Shown: piece by piece, positions 16,341 through 24,553 of the stretch
Numbering within the stretch: position 1 is the first letter of the stretch
Layout of the letters: each line of letters begins with the position of its first letter
DNA from: Streptomyces caelestis
Lineage (GTDB): Bacteria; Actinomycetota; Actinomycetes; Streptomycetales; Streptomycetaceae
Reading direction: 5' to 3'
NCBI RefSeq assembly: GCF_001279005.1
Contig: NZ_LGCN01000029.1
Coordinates: 103,681-167,680, forward strand
Length of the DNA: 64,000 nt
The notes under the pieces: model-generated
Told to the model about the DNA's origin: nothing
Database searches by the model: none
What the model saw: the letters and a program-made list of their open reading frames with translations, nothing else
Translations under genes and position numbers: made by a program

Positions 16341-16410
16341 CCCTACCCGTCCCGTACCCGGGGGCGCTGCCCCCGGACCCCCGCTCCTCGAACGCCGGAG
16401 GGGCTGAATT
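16341..16410. repeat. Streptomyces-type intergenic repeat between convergent genes
   Basis: A C-rich block ending GGGGGCGCTGCCCCCGGACC and CGCTCCTCGAACGCCGGAGG lies just after the SGNH stop. Both halves can fold (GGGGGC-GCT-GCCCCC). From general knowledge this sequence is frequent after stop codons in Streptomyces and probably acts as a transcription terminator or mRNA-end stabiliser. Here it separates the convergent SGNH (+) and DUF1707 (-) genes. Confidence 0.7.
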
Positions 16411-16448
16411 GACCCAAGCGCTGGGTCGGCCCGAAGGGCTGGGGTGGC

Positions 16449-17168
16449 TCAGCGGTCGTCCGAGCCCTCCAGTTCGCGGCGGCGTTGCTCCTTGCGTTCC
16501 AGTTTCTCCCTGCGGCGTTCCTCGCGCAGGCGCTGCTTCTCCGCCCGGGGGAGTTTGCGGTCGACGCCGACGCCGCCCCAGAAGGCGAAGCCGGTGACGA
16601 TCACGCGCGGGGCGCCCGGCTCGCCCGGCACGCCCTCCTCGCGGTGGTCGAAGCCGCCCATGACGCCGATGCCGCGCACGACGACCTCGACGCCGGGCGG
16701 GACGATGACCTCCACCCCGCCCATGATCGCGACCGCGTTGATGACGACCTCGCGGTCCGCGAAGTACGCCTCCCGCAGGTCGATCTCGCCGCCGCCCCAG
16801 AAGGCGAGGCAGTTGAAGCGGCGCGGCGCCGTCCAGCGGCCCCGGCGCTGGAAGCCCGACATCACCGCCACGGCCCACGACGACGTCCCCGTGTCGTCGC
16901 CGCCGACGATCCTGTCCCGCCAGCCACCGGACCGCTCCGGCTCCTTGGTCAGGGACACGGCCGGCCCGGCCGTCCCCGGGTCCGGCAGGTCGCGGGTGAT
17001 CGGCGCCAGCTCCCCGTAGGTGCGGGCCCGGTACGCCGTGTCCAGCCGCTCCTCGAACTCCTCCATGTCGAGACGGCCCTCCGCGAGGGCGTCCCGCAGG
17101 ATCTCGGCGACCCGTTCACGGTCGGCGTCGGAGGCGCGGAGGTCCGGCACGGCTGCGTCGTCGGTCAT
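16449..17168 (-). CDS. DUF1707 and LiaF-like envelope-associated protein
   Basis: A 239-residue protein. Residues 8-62 are DUF1707 (LRASDADRERVAEILRDALAEGRLDMEEF..R), a module common in actinobacterial envelope proteins. Residues 105-210 have the repetitive strand pattern of the LiaF/DUF2154 cell-wall-stress domain (CLAFWGGGEIDLREAYF, NAVAIMGGVEVIVPPGVEVV, GFAFWGGVGVD). The C-terminus is strongly basic/acidic and helical (KLPRAEKQRLREERRREKLE). There is no membrane span, so it may bind membrane partners. It lies next to a three-gene ABC exporter on the same strand but is downstream of it. Confidence 0.85.
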   Translation of the reverse strand: MTDDAAVPDLRASDADRERVAEILRDALAEGRLDMEEFEERLDTAYRARTYGELAPITRDLPDPGTAGPAVSLTKEPERSGGWRDRIVGGDDTGTSSWAVAVMSGFQRRGRWTAPRRFNCLAFWGGGEIDLREAYFADREVVINAVAIMGGVEVIVPPGVEVVVRGIGVMGGFDHREEGVPGEPGAPRVIVTGFAFWGGVGVDRKLPRAEKQRLREERRREKLERKEQRRRELEGSDDR

Positions 17169-17222
17169 AGTCAGCAGCCTACGAGTTGTCCCCGCCGCAC
17201 GGCTACGAGAGGGCCCGCCCGG

Positions 17223-18230
17223 CTACGACGGGGTCCGCCCGGCCCGCTCCTGCGGGGGTTCGGGGGCGCCCCCCGAGGGACCCAGCATCCTCGCGATCAC
17301 CGCCTCGATGTCCGGTTCCCGCACCGACAGGTCCACCAGCGGGTACCGGGCCGCGACCTTCGCCACCAGCTCGGCCGCCGACGCCGACGCCGGGAACGCC
17401 AGCCACTGCCGCGGCCCCTCCACCCGCACCACCCGCGCGGGCGCGGGCGCCTCGATCGGCGGCAGCTCCCGCTCCAGGTCCACCACCAGCGTCCGCTCGC
17501 TCTCCCCCGCCTCGTGCAGCCCGGCGAGCGCACCGTCGTACACCAGCCGGCCGTGGTCGATCACCATCACCCGCGAGCACAACTGCTCGATGTCCCGCAG
17601 GTCGTGCGTGGTCAGCAGCACCGTCGTGGCCCGCTCGGCGTTCAACCGCCGCAGGAAGTCCCGCACCCTGGTCCTGGAGACGACGTCCAGACCGATCGTC
17701 GGCTCGTCGAGGTAGAGCACCTCCGGGTCGTGCAGCAGCGCCGCCGCGATGTCCCCGCGCATCCGCTGGCCGAGCGAGAGCTGGCGCACCGGGACGTCCA
17801 GCAGCCCGCCCAGGTCGAGGAGTTCGGTCAGCCGCTCCAGGTTCTCCCGGTAGCGTGCGGCCGGGATGCGGTACATGCGGTGCATCAGCCGGTACGAGTC
17901 GATCAGCGGCAGGTCCCACCACAGCGTCGTGCGCTGCCCGAACACCACCCCGATCCGGTGCGCCAGCCGCATCCGCTCGCGGGACGGGTCGACGCCGGCG
18001 ACCCGTAGCCGGCCGCCGCTCGGCGTGAGGATCCCCGTCAGCATCTTGATCGTCGTCGACTTCCCGGCGCCGTTCGGACCGATGTAGCCGACCATCTCGC
18101 CCCGCGCCACCGTGAACGAGAGCGAGTCGACCGCCCGCACCCGGTGCCGCTCCCGCTTCATGAATCCGGTCTTCCTCCACACGTCGAAGACCTTCTCCAC
18201 GCCGTCGAGTTCGATGAAAGCGTCCCTCAC
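17223..18230 (-). CDS. ABC-2 exporter ATP-binding protein
   Basis: A 335-residue ABC ATPase with Walker A GPNGAGKST (51-59), signature LSLGQRMRGD (151-160) in place of LSGGQ, Walker B VLYLDEP (171-177) and the H-loop LLTTHDLRDIEQL. It belongs to the COG4586 group, which pairs with COG3694 and COG4587 permeases as here; members have been linked to export of viologens or other amphipathic compounds. The GTG start lies three bases after the upstream permease stop, and GGGGAG sits within that gene's end, so translation is coupled. A C-terminal domain of about 80 residues follows the ATPase core. Confidence 0.93.
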   Translation of the reverse strand: MRDAFIELDGVEKVFDVWRKTGFMKRERHRVRAVDSLSFTVARGEMVGYIGPNGAGKSTTIKMLTGILTPSGGRLRVAGVDPSRERMRLAHRIGVVFGQRTTLWWDLPLIDSYRLMHRMYRIPAARYRENLERLTELLDLGGLLDVPVRQLSLGQRMRGDIAAALLHDPEVLYLDEPTIGLDVVSRTRVRDFLRRLNAERATTVLLTTHDLRDIEQLCSRVMVIDHGRLVYDGALAGLHEAGESERTLVVDLERELPPIEAPAPARVVRVEGPRQWLAFPASASAAELVAKVAARYPLVDLSVREPDIEAVIARMLGPSGGAPEPPQERAGRTPS

Positions 18231-18233
18231 CCG

Positions 18234-19055
18234 CTAGCTCCCCGTGCTCCGGTACGACCTGAGACCCGTCCGCCACGCCAGCCCCGCCAGCGCACAGCAC
18301 CCCACCGCCACCAGCGGCGACGCGAACGCCGCCCACCCCGGCAGCCCGATCGGGTACGGCCGCTCCAGCACGTACGCGGCCGGCACCCAGTTGACGAAGG
18401 CGAGCGGCAGCATGAACGTCACCCCGCGCACGAGATCCTTCCCGAACACGCTCGGCGGATACTGCAACAGCGTGTTCCCGCCGTACGTGAACGCGTTCTG
18501 CACCTCGGCCGCGTCCTGCGCGAAGACCTGGAACGCCGCGCCCGCCACGAACACCGCCGAGAAGATCGCCGCGCCGCTGACCACCACCACCGGCACCAGC
18601 AGCACCTTCACCGCACTCCAGTCGACGTCGACCGCGGCCAGCGCCCACCCCAGCACCACCACGCCCTGCGTGACCCGGCCCAGCCGGCGCAACGCGAAAC
18701 GGTCCGCGCCGACCTGCGCCAGCACCGGCGCCGGACGCACCAGCAGGACGTCGAACGAGCCGTCCCGCATCCGCCCGCCCAGCACGTCCAACGAGCCCAG
18801 CACCAGATCGGCGATCCCGAACGACGTCGCCGACAACCCGTACAACAGGGCGATCTCCGGCAGCGACCAGCCGCCCAACGAGTCCACCTGCGAGAACATC
18901 AGCAGGATCCCCACGAAGTCCAGCCCGGTCACCAGCAGGTTCCCGACCACCGTGAACGCGAAGGACGCGCGGTAGGTCATGCCCGACCGCACCCACATCC
19001 CCGCGATCAGCCCGTAGGCCCGCACCCCCTCCACGAACACACCGCGCTCACCCAC
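18234..19055 (-). CDS. ABC-2 type permease (COG3694-like)
   Basis: A 273-residue integral membrane protein with six predicted spans, among them ASFAFTVVGNLLVTGLDFVG, LLVPVVVVSGAAIFSAVFVA and a final PLVAVGCCALAGLAW. The motif GGRMRDGSFDVLLVRPAPVL after span 2 is the cytoplasmic coupling segment seen in this family. It would form the channel with the 19048-19875 gene product. Its start overlaps that gene by eight bases, and its stop lies three bases before the ATPase start. The three genes are therefore one tightly coupled operon, transcribed permease, permease, ATPase. Confidence 0.9.
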   Translation of the reverse strand: MGERGVFVEGVRAYGLIAGMWVRSGMTYRASFAFTVVGNLLVTGLDFVGILLMFSQVDSLGGWSLPEIALLYGLSATSFGIADLVLGSLDVLGGRMRDGSFDVLLVRPAPVLAQVGADRFALRRLGRVTQGVVVLGWALAAVDVDWSAVKVLLVPVVVVSGAAIFSAVFVAGAAFQVFAQDAAEVQNAFTYGGNTLLQYPPSVFGKDLVRGVTFMLPLAFVNWVPAAYVLERPYPIGLPGWAAFASPLVAVGCCALAGLAWRTGLRSYRSTGS

Positions 19056-19875
19056 CCTGCACCACCACCCGCCGCGTCGCCGCCGACTGCAGCAGCCGCC
19101 CCGCCGCCAGCAGCGCCACCGCCCACGCCGCCTGGAACGCGAACGCCCCCCACACGTCCGCCTCCCCCATCAGCACATCCGCCGGCACCTGCAGCTGCGC
19201 CGCCCACGGCAGCACCCGCACCACGTCGCCGAGCCCGTCCGGGAAGGCGTTCAACGGCAGCACCATGCCCGAGAAGAACACCCCCGTGATCATCAGCACC
19301 TGGCCGATCCCCCTGCCGTCCATCAGCCAGAACACGCTCAACGCCGCCAGATAGCGGATCCCGAAACTCACCACCGCCGCCAGCAGCAGCGTCACCGCGA
19401 ACGCCGCCCACGCGGCCGCCTCCGCCGGCAGTGCCATCGGGAACAACAGCGAACCGAACACGAACGGCACCACCCCCCGCCCCAGCAGCTGGAACCCCGC
19501 CCGCCCCACGTCCCCCGCCAGCCACCACAGCTGCAGATCCACCGGCCGGTACAGGTCGACCGCGATCCCACCGGTGCCGATGCGCTCCATCAGGTCCTTC
19601 TCCGCACCGCCGCCCTGGATCGCCAGCGTCGCGTAGAGACACTGCCCCAGCCACACGTACGTGACCGCCTGCGCCTGGTCGTACCCGCCCAGCCCCGGCC
19701 GCTCCTCCCACAGCGCCAGATACGTGTACACGAGGATCAGCCCGAACACCGTGTTGGTGAACACCCCGGCCGCCGTCGCCACCCGGTACGACGCGTACCG
19801 CCGGAAACCCCCCACCGCCACGGCCAGGTACAACCGCGCCGAACCCACGCCCCCGCCCCCTCCCGCCACCGGCAC
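19048..19875 (-). CDS. ABC-2 type permease (COG4587-like), first gene of operon
   Basis: A 275-residue six-span permease. RYASYRVATAAGVFTNTVFGLI opens the membrane domain. ERIGTGGIAVDLYRPVDLQL is the coupling segment matching DGSFDVLLVRP in its partner. Later spans include FAVTLLLAAVVSFGIRYLAAL and QVLMITGVFFSGMVLPLNAF. It is the first of three overlapping genes encoding one heteromeric exporter. The Gly-rich first 12 residues are atypical, so GTG/ATG choices a little downstream are possible. Nothing in the sequence fixes the substrate. Confidence 0.9.
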   Translation of the reverse strand: MPVAGGGGGVGSARLYLAVAVGGFRRYASYRVATAAGVFTNTVFGLILVYTYLALWEERPGLGGYDQAQAVTYVWLGQCLYATLAIQGGGAEKDLMERIGTGGIAVDLYRPVDLQLWWLAGDVGRAGFQLLGRGVVPFVFGSLLFPMALPAEAAAWAAFAVTLLLAAVVSFGIRYLAALSVFWLMDGRGIGQVLMITGVFFSGMVLPLNAFPDGLGDVVRVLPWAAQLQVPADVLMGEADVWGAFAFQAAWAVALLAAGRLLQSAATRRVVVQGG

Positions 19876-20072
19876 CGAAAGCGCAGGAGCCTAGTGCGCC
19901 CGCCGCACCCCGCGCCACGCGTTTTCGTTGGGGCCAGGTGTGTGACACGCCGCGTGCGCGCGCCACGCGCGGCGTCGGCGGGGACGCGTCACAGGATGGG
20001 ACAGTCTTGAATAAGAGGCGCACACCACGGCGCAGTGGAACGAACCAGGCGAAACAGGAGTCCGTGCACGAC

Positions 20073-22409
20073 ATGAGCGACGAGCCGCAGCCGCAGCAGC
20101 CCCCCGCGGGCCGGGCACCGAGAAAACCCCCGGCGGCCGCCGCCCCGAAAAGACCCGCACGCACCGGATGGCGCCGACTGCTCCCCACCTGGCGGATGCT
20201 CCTCGCCGGCCTCCTCGCCACCGCCGCACTCGTCGTCGGCGGCTTCCTCCTCGGCTACCACCTCGTCCGGATCCCCGCCGCCAACGCCCTCGCCACCCAG
20301 CAGGCCAACGTCTACCTCTACGCCGACGGCTCCGTCATCGCCCGCGACGGCGAGGTCAACCGGGAGAACGTCACCCTCTCCCAGATCTCGAAGGACGCCC
20401 AGCACGCCGTCCTCGCCGCCGAGGACCGCGACTTCTACACCGAGTCCGCCATCGACCCCCAGGCCATGGTCCGCGGCGCCTGGAACACCCTCACCGGCAA
20501 GGGCAAACAGTCCGGCTCCACCATCACCCAGCAGTACGTGAAGAACTACTACCTCCGCCAGGAACAGACCATCACCCGCAAGGTGAAGGAGTTCTTCATC
20601 GCCATCAAACTCGACCGCGAACAGACCAAGGACCAGATCCTCGAGGGCTACCTCAACACCAGCTTCTTCGGCCGCGGCGCCTACGGCATCCAGGCCGCCG
20701 CCCACGCCTACTACGGCATCGACGCCTCCGAACTCGACGCCGGCCGCGCCGCCTACCTCGCCGCCCTCGTCAACGCCCCCAGCCAGTACGACGTCGTCCT
20801 CCACCCCGAGAACCGCGACACCGTCGAACGCCGCTGGAACTACGTCCTCGACGGCATGGTCGACGAAGGCTGGCTCAGCGTCTCCGAACGCGCCGGCCTG
20901 ACCTTCCCCGCGCCCCAGCGGACCACCGTCTCCACCAGCATGTCCGGCCAGCGCGGCTACATCGTGAACATCGTCAAGGACCACCTGATCGAGAACGACG
21001 TCGTCGACGAGGCCGCCCTCGACACCGGCGGCTACCGCATCACCACCACCCTGCACAAGGACAAGCAGGACGCCTTCGTCGACGCCGTCAACGACAAACT
21101 CATGGACCGGCTCGACCAGCAGAACCGCGAGGTCGACACCTACGTCCGCGCCGGCGGCGCCTCCATCGACGTGAAGACCGGCAAGGTCGTCGCCCTCTAC
21201 AACGGCATCGACTACGTCAAGCAGTACACCCCCAACGCCACCCGCCGGGACTTCCAGGTCGGCTCCAGCTTCAAACCGTTCGTCTTCGCCGCCGCCGTCG
21301 AACACGGCTCCCGCACCCAGGACGGCCACCCCATCACCCCCAACACCGTCTACGACGGCACCAGCGAACGCCCCGTCCAGGGCTGGCCCGGCGACCGCTA
21401 CGCCCCCGAGAACGAGGACCACCGCGACTACGGCGACATCACCGTCCGCGAGGCCACCGACAAATCCGTCAACGCCGTGTACGCCCAGATGGCCGCCGAC
21501 GTCGGCCCCGACAAGGTCCGCCGGACCGCCATCGACCTCGGCCTGTCCCCGGACACCCCCAGCCTCGACAACGCCGGACCCTCCATCGCCCTCGGCGTCG
21601 CCAGCGCCAGCGTCCTCGACATGGCCGAGGCCTACGCCACCCTCGCCAACCACGGCAAACACAGCACCCCCACCCTGGTCGAGAAGATCACCCGGAACGG
21701 ACGCGACGTCGACCTGCCCGAACGCCACACCCGCCAGGCCGTCACCCGCCAGGCGGCCGACACCACCACCTCCGTCCTGCGCGGCGTCGTCGAGAGCGGC
21801 ACCGCCACCGCCGCCCAGACCGCCGGCCGCCCCGCCGCCGGCAAGACCGGCACCGCCGAGGAGGACACCGCCGCCTGGTTCGCCGGCTACACCCCCGACC
21901 TCGCCACCGTCGTCGCCGTCATGGGCCAGGACCCCGTCACCGCCGGCCACAAACCCCTCTACGGCGCCATGGGCCTGCCCCGTGTCAACGGCGGCGGCGC
22001 CCCCGCCGAGATCTGGGGCCAGTACACCCGCGAAGCCCTCAAGGACACACCGGCCACGGCCTTCACCCTCCGCCTCCAGCCCGGCGCCTGGAAGACCCAG
22101 CCACCCCCCGGCGACTCCAGCACCGACCCCTCCTCGACCAACACCCCCGACGACGCCGGCGACGGCGGCGGCAGCAGCCGGGCACCCGACGAGACGGGAA
22201 CAGGGACGGGGACGGGCGACGAGCCCGCCGGCCAGGACCAACCGGAACCACCCCGGGAACAGACCGGCGGCGCAACCACCGGCGGCGACACCGGCGACGA
22301 CGGCGCGACGACCACCGACGACACCGACGACGGCGACACCAACGGGGACGACTCCCCCGTCCCCGACGGCCTCACCGGCGCCCTCACCCAAAACGGCCGA
22401 TGGAACTGA
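20073..22409 (+). CDS. Class A penicillin-binding protein (bifunctional glycosyltransferase/transpeptidase)
   Basis: A protein of about 778 residues that polymerises and cross-links peptidoglycan. A basic cytoplasmic tail precedes one membrane anchor (LLAGLLATAALVVGGFLLGY, 43-62). The GT51 domain shows AAEDRDFY with catalytic Glu117, GSTITQQYVKN and KVKEFFIAIKLDREQTKDQI. The transpeptidase domain has SSFK (Ser398, Lys401), SVN (465-467) and KTG (591-593). From about residue 690 the C-terminus is a Thr/Asp/Gly/Pro-rich low-complexity tail, perhaps wall-spanning. ATG 20073 has GGAG at a long 12-base spacing; GTG 20064 is an alternative. It is divergent from the ABC exporter genes. Confidence 0.93.
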   Translation: MSDEPQPQQPPAGRAPRKPPAAAAPKRPARTGWRRLLPTWRMLLAGLLATAALVVGGFLLGYHLVRIPAANALATQQANVYLYADGSVIARDGEVNRENVTLSQISKDAQHAVLAAEDRDFYTESAIDPQAMVRGAWNTLTGKGKQSGSTITQQYVKNYYLRQEQTITRKVKEFFIAIKLDREQTKDQILEGYLNTSFFGRGAYGIQAAAHAYYGIDASELDAGRAAYLAALVNAPSQYDVVLHPENRDTVERRWNYVLDGMVDEGWLSVSERAGLTFPAPQRTTVSTSMSGQRGYIVNIVKDHLIENDVVDEAALDTGGYRITTTLHKDKQDAFVDAVNDKLMDRLDQQNREVDTYVRAGGASIDVKTGKVVALYNGIDYVKQYTPNATRRDFQVGSSFKPFVFAAAVEHGSRTQDGHPITPNTVYDGTSERPVQGWPGDRYAPENEDHRDYGDITVREATDKSVNAVYAQMAADVGPDKVRRTAIDLGLSPDTPSLDNAGPSIALGVASASVLDMAEAYATLANHGKHSTPTLVEKITRNGRDVDLPERHTRQAVTRQAADTTTSVLRGVVESGTATAAQTAGRPAAGKTGTAEEDTAAWFAGYTPDLATVVAVMGQDPVTAGHKPLYGAMGLPRVNGGGAPAEIWGQYTREALKDTPATAFTLRLQPGAWKTQPPPGDSSTDPSSTNTPDDAGDGGGSSRAPDETGTGTGTGDEPAGQDQPEPPREQTGGATTGGDTGDDGATTTDDTDDGDTNGDDSPVPDGLTGALTQNGRWN

Positions 22410-22424
22410 AAGAACACCCGCCGC

Positions 22425-22745
22425 TCAGTGCCCGGACGTCGCCTTCAACCCCACCACGGCCACCAGCAACAGACAGATGAAGAAGATCCGCGCCGCTGTC
22501 ACCGGCTCACCCAGCACCAGCATGCCCAGCACCGCCGCCCCGGCCGCACCGATCCCCACCCACACGCCGTACGCCGTACCGATCGGCAGCGTACGCGCCG
22601 CGTACGACAGCAACAGCATGCTCGTCACGATGCCCGCACCCGTGAGCAGACTCGGAACCAACCGGGTGAAACCATCGGTGTACTTCATCCCCACCGACCA
22701 GCCGACCTCCAGCAGACCGGCGACGACGAGCAGAACCCAGGCCAT
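22425..22745 (-). CDS. sugE: SMR-family guanidinium/quaternary-ammonium exporter (SugE/Gdx)
   Basis: A 106-residue, four-helix small multidrug resistance protein that exchanges cations for protons as an antiparallel dimer. MAWVLLVVAGLLEVGWSVGM carries the essential Glu13, and KYTDGFTRL, LPIGTAYGVWVGIGA and LGEPV follow. The sequence tracks E. coli SugE (Gdx) closely, whose physiological substrate is guanidinium. ATG 22745 was chosen because GGAGG lies eight bases upstream; the GTG at 22754 overlaps that ribosome site. A guanidine-III-like riboswitch precedes it, which strongly supports guanidinium export. The gene is convergent with the penicillin-binding protein gene. Confidence 0.93.
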   Translation of the reverse strand: MAWVLLVVAGLLEVGWSVGMKYTDGFTRLVPSLLTGAGIVTSMLLLSYAARTLPIGTAYGVWVGIGAAGAAVLGMLVLGEPVTAARIFFICLLLVAVVGLKATSGH

Positions 22746-22780
22746 GACAGGCACCTCCGGGACACGAACGGAAACGGGGG

Positions 22781-22826
22781 TGCGTCGTCTTTGCCTTCAC
22801 CCCGGTACGGCGCGTCTCGTCGGGGC
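22781..22826 (-). ncRNA. Guanidine-III (mini-ykkC-III) riboswitch candidate
   Basis: Reading the minus strand, the leader of the SugE gene holds CCCCGACGAGACGCGCCGTA, then CCGGGGTGAAGGCAAAGACG and ACGC. The invariant pieces of the guanidine-III pseudoknot are all there: ACGAG, CGCGCCGUACC, and GGCAAAGACG. P1 is CCCC with GGGG. P2 is GCGCCGU with ACGACGC, with one C-A mismatch against a perfect stem. The element ends about 35 nt before the ATG, close enough to control ribosome access. Identification is from memory of the Thermobifida-type sequence plus the downstream gene family. Confidence 0.85.
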
Positions 22827-22906
22827 CCTCATTGGTCCCACCACCCTAGCCCGAAAGCAGGAAAAGGGCCGGTGACCACCGTCACCAGCCCTTCCCGACC
22901 AACGAA

Positions 22907-23263
22907 CTACAGGTACAACCCGGTCGAATCCTCGGAACCCTCGAAACGGTCCGCGGCCACGGCGTGCAGATCACGCTCCCGCATCAACACGTACGCCGTC
23001 CCCCGCACCTCGACCTCCGCCCGGTCCTCCGGATCGAACAACACCCGGTCACCCGGCTCCACGGTCCGCACGTTCTGCCCCACCGCGACCACCTGGGCCC
23101 AGGCCAGCCGACGACCCACCGCCGCCGTCGCGGGAATCAGAATGCCACCCCCCGAACGCCGCTCGCCCTCACCGGTCTCCTGCCGCACGAGCACACGATC
23201 GTGCAACATCCGGATGGGCAGCTTGTCGTCCTGGGAACCCTGCTCGTGTCTCTTGGCGCTCAC
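22907..23263 (-). CDS. GroES-like (Cpn10 family) protein
   Basis: A 118-residue GroES-fold protein, LPIRMLHDRVLVRQETGEGE at the start being the Cpn10 strand 1 with its mobile-loop region following (RRSGGGILIPATA). Then AWAQVVAVGQNVRTVEPGDRVLFDPEDR matches the closing half of GroES. The N-terminal 15 residues are a charged extension and the C-terminus LHAVAADRFEGSEDSTGLYL is longer than in GroES (about 97 residues). No groEL lies nearby, so it is probably a paralogue of the canonical co-chaperonin. Whether it caps GroEL is unknown. The mobile-loop hydrophobic triple (ILI) is present. Confidence 0.88.
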   Translation of the reverse strand: MSAKRHEQGSQDDKLPIRMLHDRVLVRQETGEGERRSGGGILIPATAAVGRRLAWAQVVAVGQNVRTVEPGDRVLFDPEDRAEVEVRGTAYVLMRERDLHAVAADRFEGSEDSTGLYL

Positions 23264-23314
23264 GTCCTGAAACCTACCTGCAATCGCCGCGAACCAAGAC
23301 GGGCGGGTGCACGG

Positions 23315-23644
23315 TCAGCGCCCGCGCCGACGGGACCCCAGGGCCAGCAGCCCCACGACCCCCACCACCAGCACCGCCACCGGAACCACCCGCTCCAGCC
23401 GAGGCGCGCCCTCCTCGTCCACGAACTGCGCCTTGACCTGGCTCACCACACCGTTCACCCGGACGTACGCCCGCCCCAGCGTGTGATCCACGTTCGAGAC
23501 GACCCGGGCCTTGGCATCCCCCACGATCGTCTTCGGATGCACCCGCACACCGATCTCGTCCAGGGTCTCGGCCAGCACCGCACGACGGCGCTCGATGTCC
23601 GCCTCGATCTGCGCCGGGGTCCTGGTGTCCGCCGTGTCCGCCAC
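23315..23644 (-). CDS. DUF3618 single-pass membrane protein
   Basis: A 109-residue DUF3618 protein: RTPAQIEADIERRRAVLAET is the family motif, followed by LDEIGVRVHPKTIVGDAKAR, and a single C-terminal span VVPVAVLVVGVVGLLALG ending in Arg. It is a tail-anchored small protein common in actinobacteria, function unknown. GTG 23644 was chosen because GGAGG lies seven bases before it and the family begins there; the long upstream open frame is spurious. It is divergent from the peroxiredoxin gene and 51 bp upstream of the GroES-like gene on the same strand. Confidence 0.9.
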   Translation of the reverse strand: MADTADTRTPAQIEADIERRRAVLAETLDEIGVRVHPKTIVGDAKARVVSNVDHTLGRAYVRVNGVVSQVKAQFVDEEGAPRLERVVPVAVLVVGVVGLLALGSRRRGR

Positions 23645-23792
23645 CGTGCCGCCTCCGAAATCCACTGATGACCGTGTACCTGTGCCGGACAGTCTGTCAG
23701 CTCCACGCCGCCGCGCACGGTCAGGACCCCCGGTTACCCTCGATCCCGGCACCCGATCCACGCAGCGCGCACGCACGAGGAGACCAGAGACG

Positions 23793-24260
23793 ATGAGCGA
23801 CCGCCTCCAGCCCGGGGACGAGGCCCCCGCCTTCACCCTGCCCGACGCCGACGGCAACGAGGTGTCCCTGGCCGACCACAAGGGCCGCAAGGTCATCGTC
23901 TACTTCTACCCGGCCGCCCTCACCCCCGGCTGCACCAAGCAGGCCTGCGACTTCACCGACAACCTGGAGCTGCTGGCCGGCGCGGGCTACGACGTCATCG
24001 GCATCTCGCCGGACAAGCCGGAGAAGCTCGCCAGGTTCCGCGAGGCCGAGTCCCTGAAGGTCACCCTCCTCGCCGACCCCGACAAGAAGGTCCTCGACGC
24101 GTACGGCGCCTTCGGCGAGAAGAAGAACTACGGCAGGACCTACCTGGGCGTCATCCGCTCCACGATCGTCGTCGACGAGGAGGGCAAGGTCGAACGCGCC
24201 CTCTACAACGTCCGCGCGACGGGCCACGTCGCCAAGATCATCAAGGACCTGGGCGTCTGA
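23793..24260 (+). CDS. bcp: Thioredoxin-dependent peroxiredoxin (BCP/PrxQ)
   Basis: A 155-residue atypical 2-Cys peroxiredoxin that reduces hydrogen peroxide and lipid peroxides with thioredoxin. The active segment LTPGCTKQACDFTDN has peroxidatic Cys47 and resolving Cys52 five residues apart, the PrxQ arrangement. PGDEAPAFTLPDADG begins the thioredoxin fold. GYDVIGISPD, SLKVTLLADPDKKVLDAYGA and RSTIVVDEEGKV complete it. GAGGAG precedes the ATG. A perfect 16-bp hairpin at 24277-24312 ends the transcript. The usual KDxTPGC is here ALTPGC, a small variation. Confidence 0.95.
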   Translation: MSDRLQPGDEAPAFTLPDADGNEVSLADHKGRKVIVYFYPAALTPGCTKQACDFTDNLELLAGAGYDVIGISPDKPEKLARFREAESLKVTLLADPDKKVLDAYGAFGEKKNYGRTYLGVIRSTIVVDEEGKVERALYNVRATGHVAKIIKDLGV

Positions 24261-24276
24261 GTTCGCCCTGCCCACG

Positions 24277-24312
24277 GAACGGCCCGTACCGGACTCCCGG
24301 TACGGGCCGTTC
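24277..24312 (+). terminator. Hairpin terminator after bcp
   Basis: GAACGGCCCGTACCGG (24277-24292), loop ACTC, then the exact complement CCGGTACGGGCCGTTC. The 16-bp perfect stem starts 17 bases after the bcp stop. There is no U tract, as is usual in Streptomyces. Confidence 0.85.
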
Positions 24313-24414
24313 GCGCCCGCTGCGGCTGCCGTGCCCCGACCGTCACACGGCGACCAGTGACCGCCACAGGGGGGCACAAGGCAGCGCACGCTCCCGGTAC
24401 GATGGCAGGCGCCA

Positions 24415-24498
24415 GCGGCGGTGGCGCAACGGCGACGCAGCAGACTTAGGATCTGTGGCCCCTGATCGGGCTTGAGGGTTCGAATCCCTTCCGCCGCA
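24415..24498 (+). tRNA. tRNA-Leu (anticodon TAG)
   Basis: A complete class II tRNA. The acceptor stem GCGGCGG pairs with CCGCCGC; GCAGA-CTTAGGA-TCTGT is the anticodon arm with TAG at 24447-24449, reading CUA. The long variable arm CCCTGATCGGG-type follows, and the T arm is GAGGG-TTCGAAT-CCCTT. The discriminator is A. No CCA is encoded. CUA is a rare leucine codon in Streptomyces. Confidence 0.96.
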
Positions 24499-24553
24499 CA
24501 CGAACGGCCTGCGAATCCACGGAGGATGCGCAGGCCGTTGGTATAGATGCCTC

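Noticed and set aside
19989..22391. 800-codon minus-strand open frame opposite the penicillin-binding protein
   Set aside because: Gly/Val/Ala/Asp-rich shadow of the real gene, no ribosome site, and the sense protein has all catalytic motifs.
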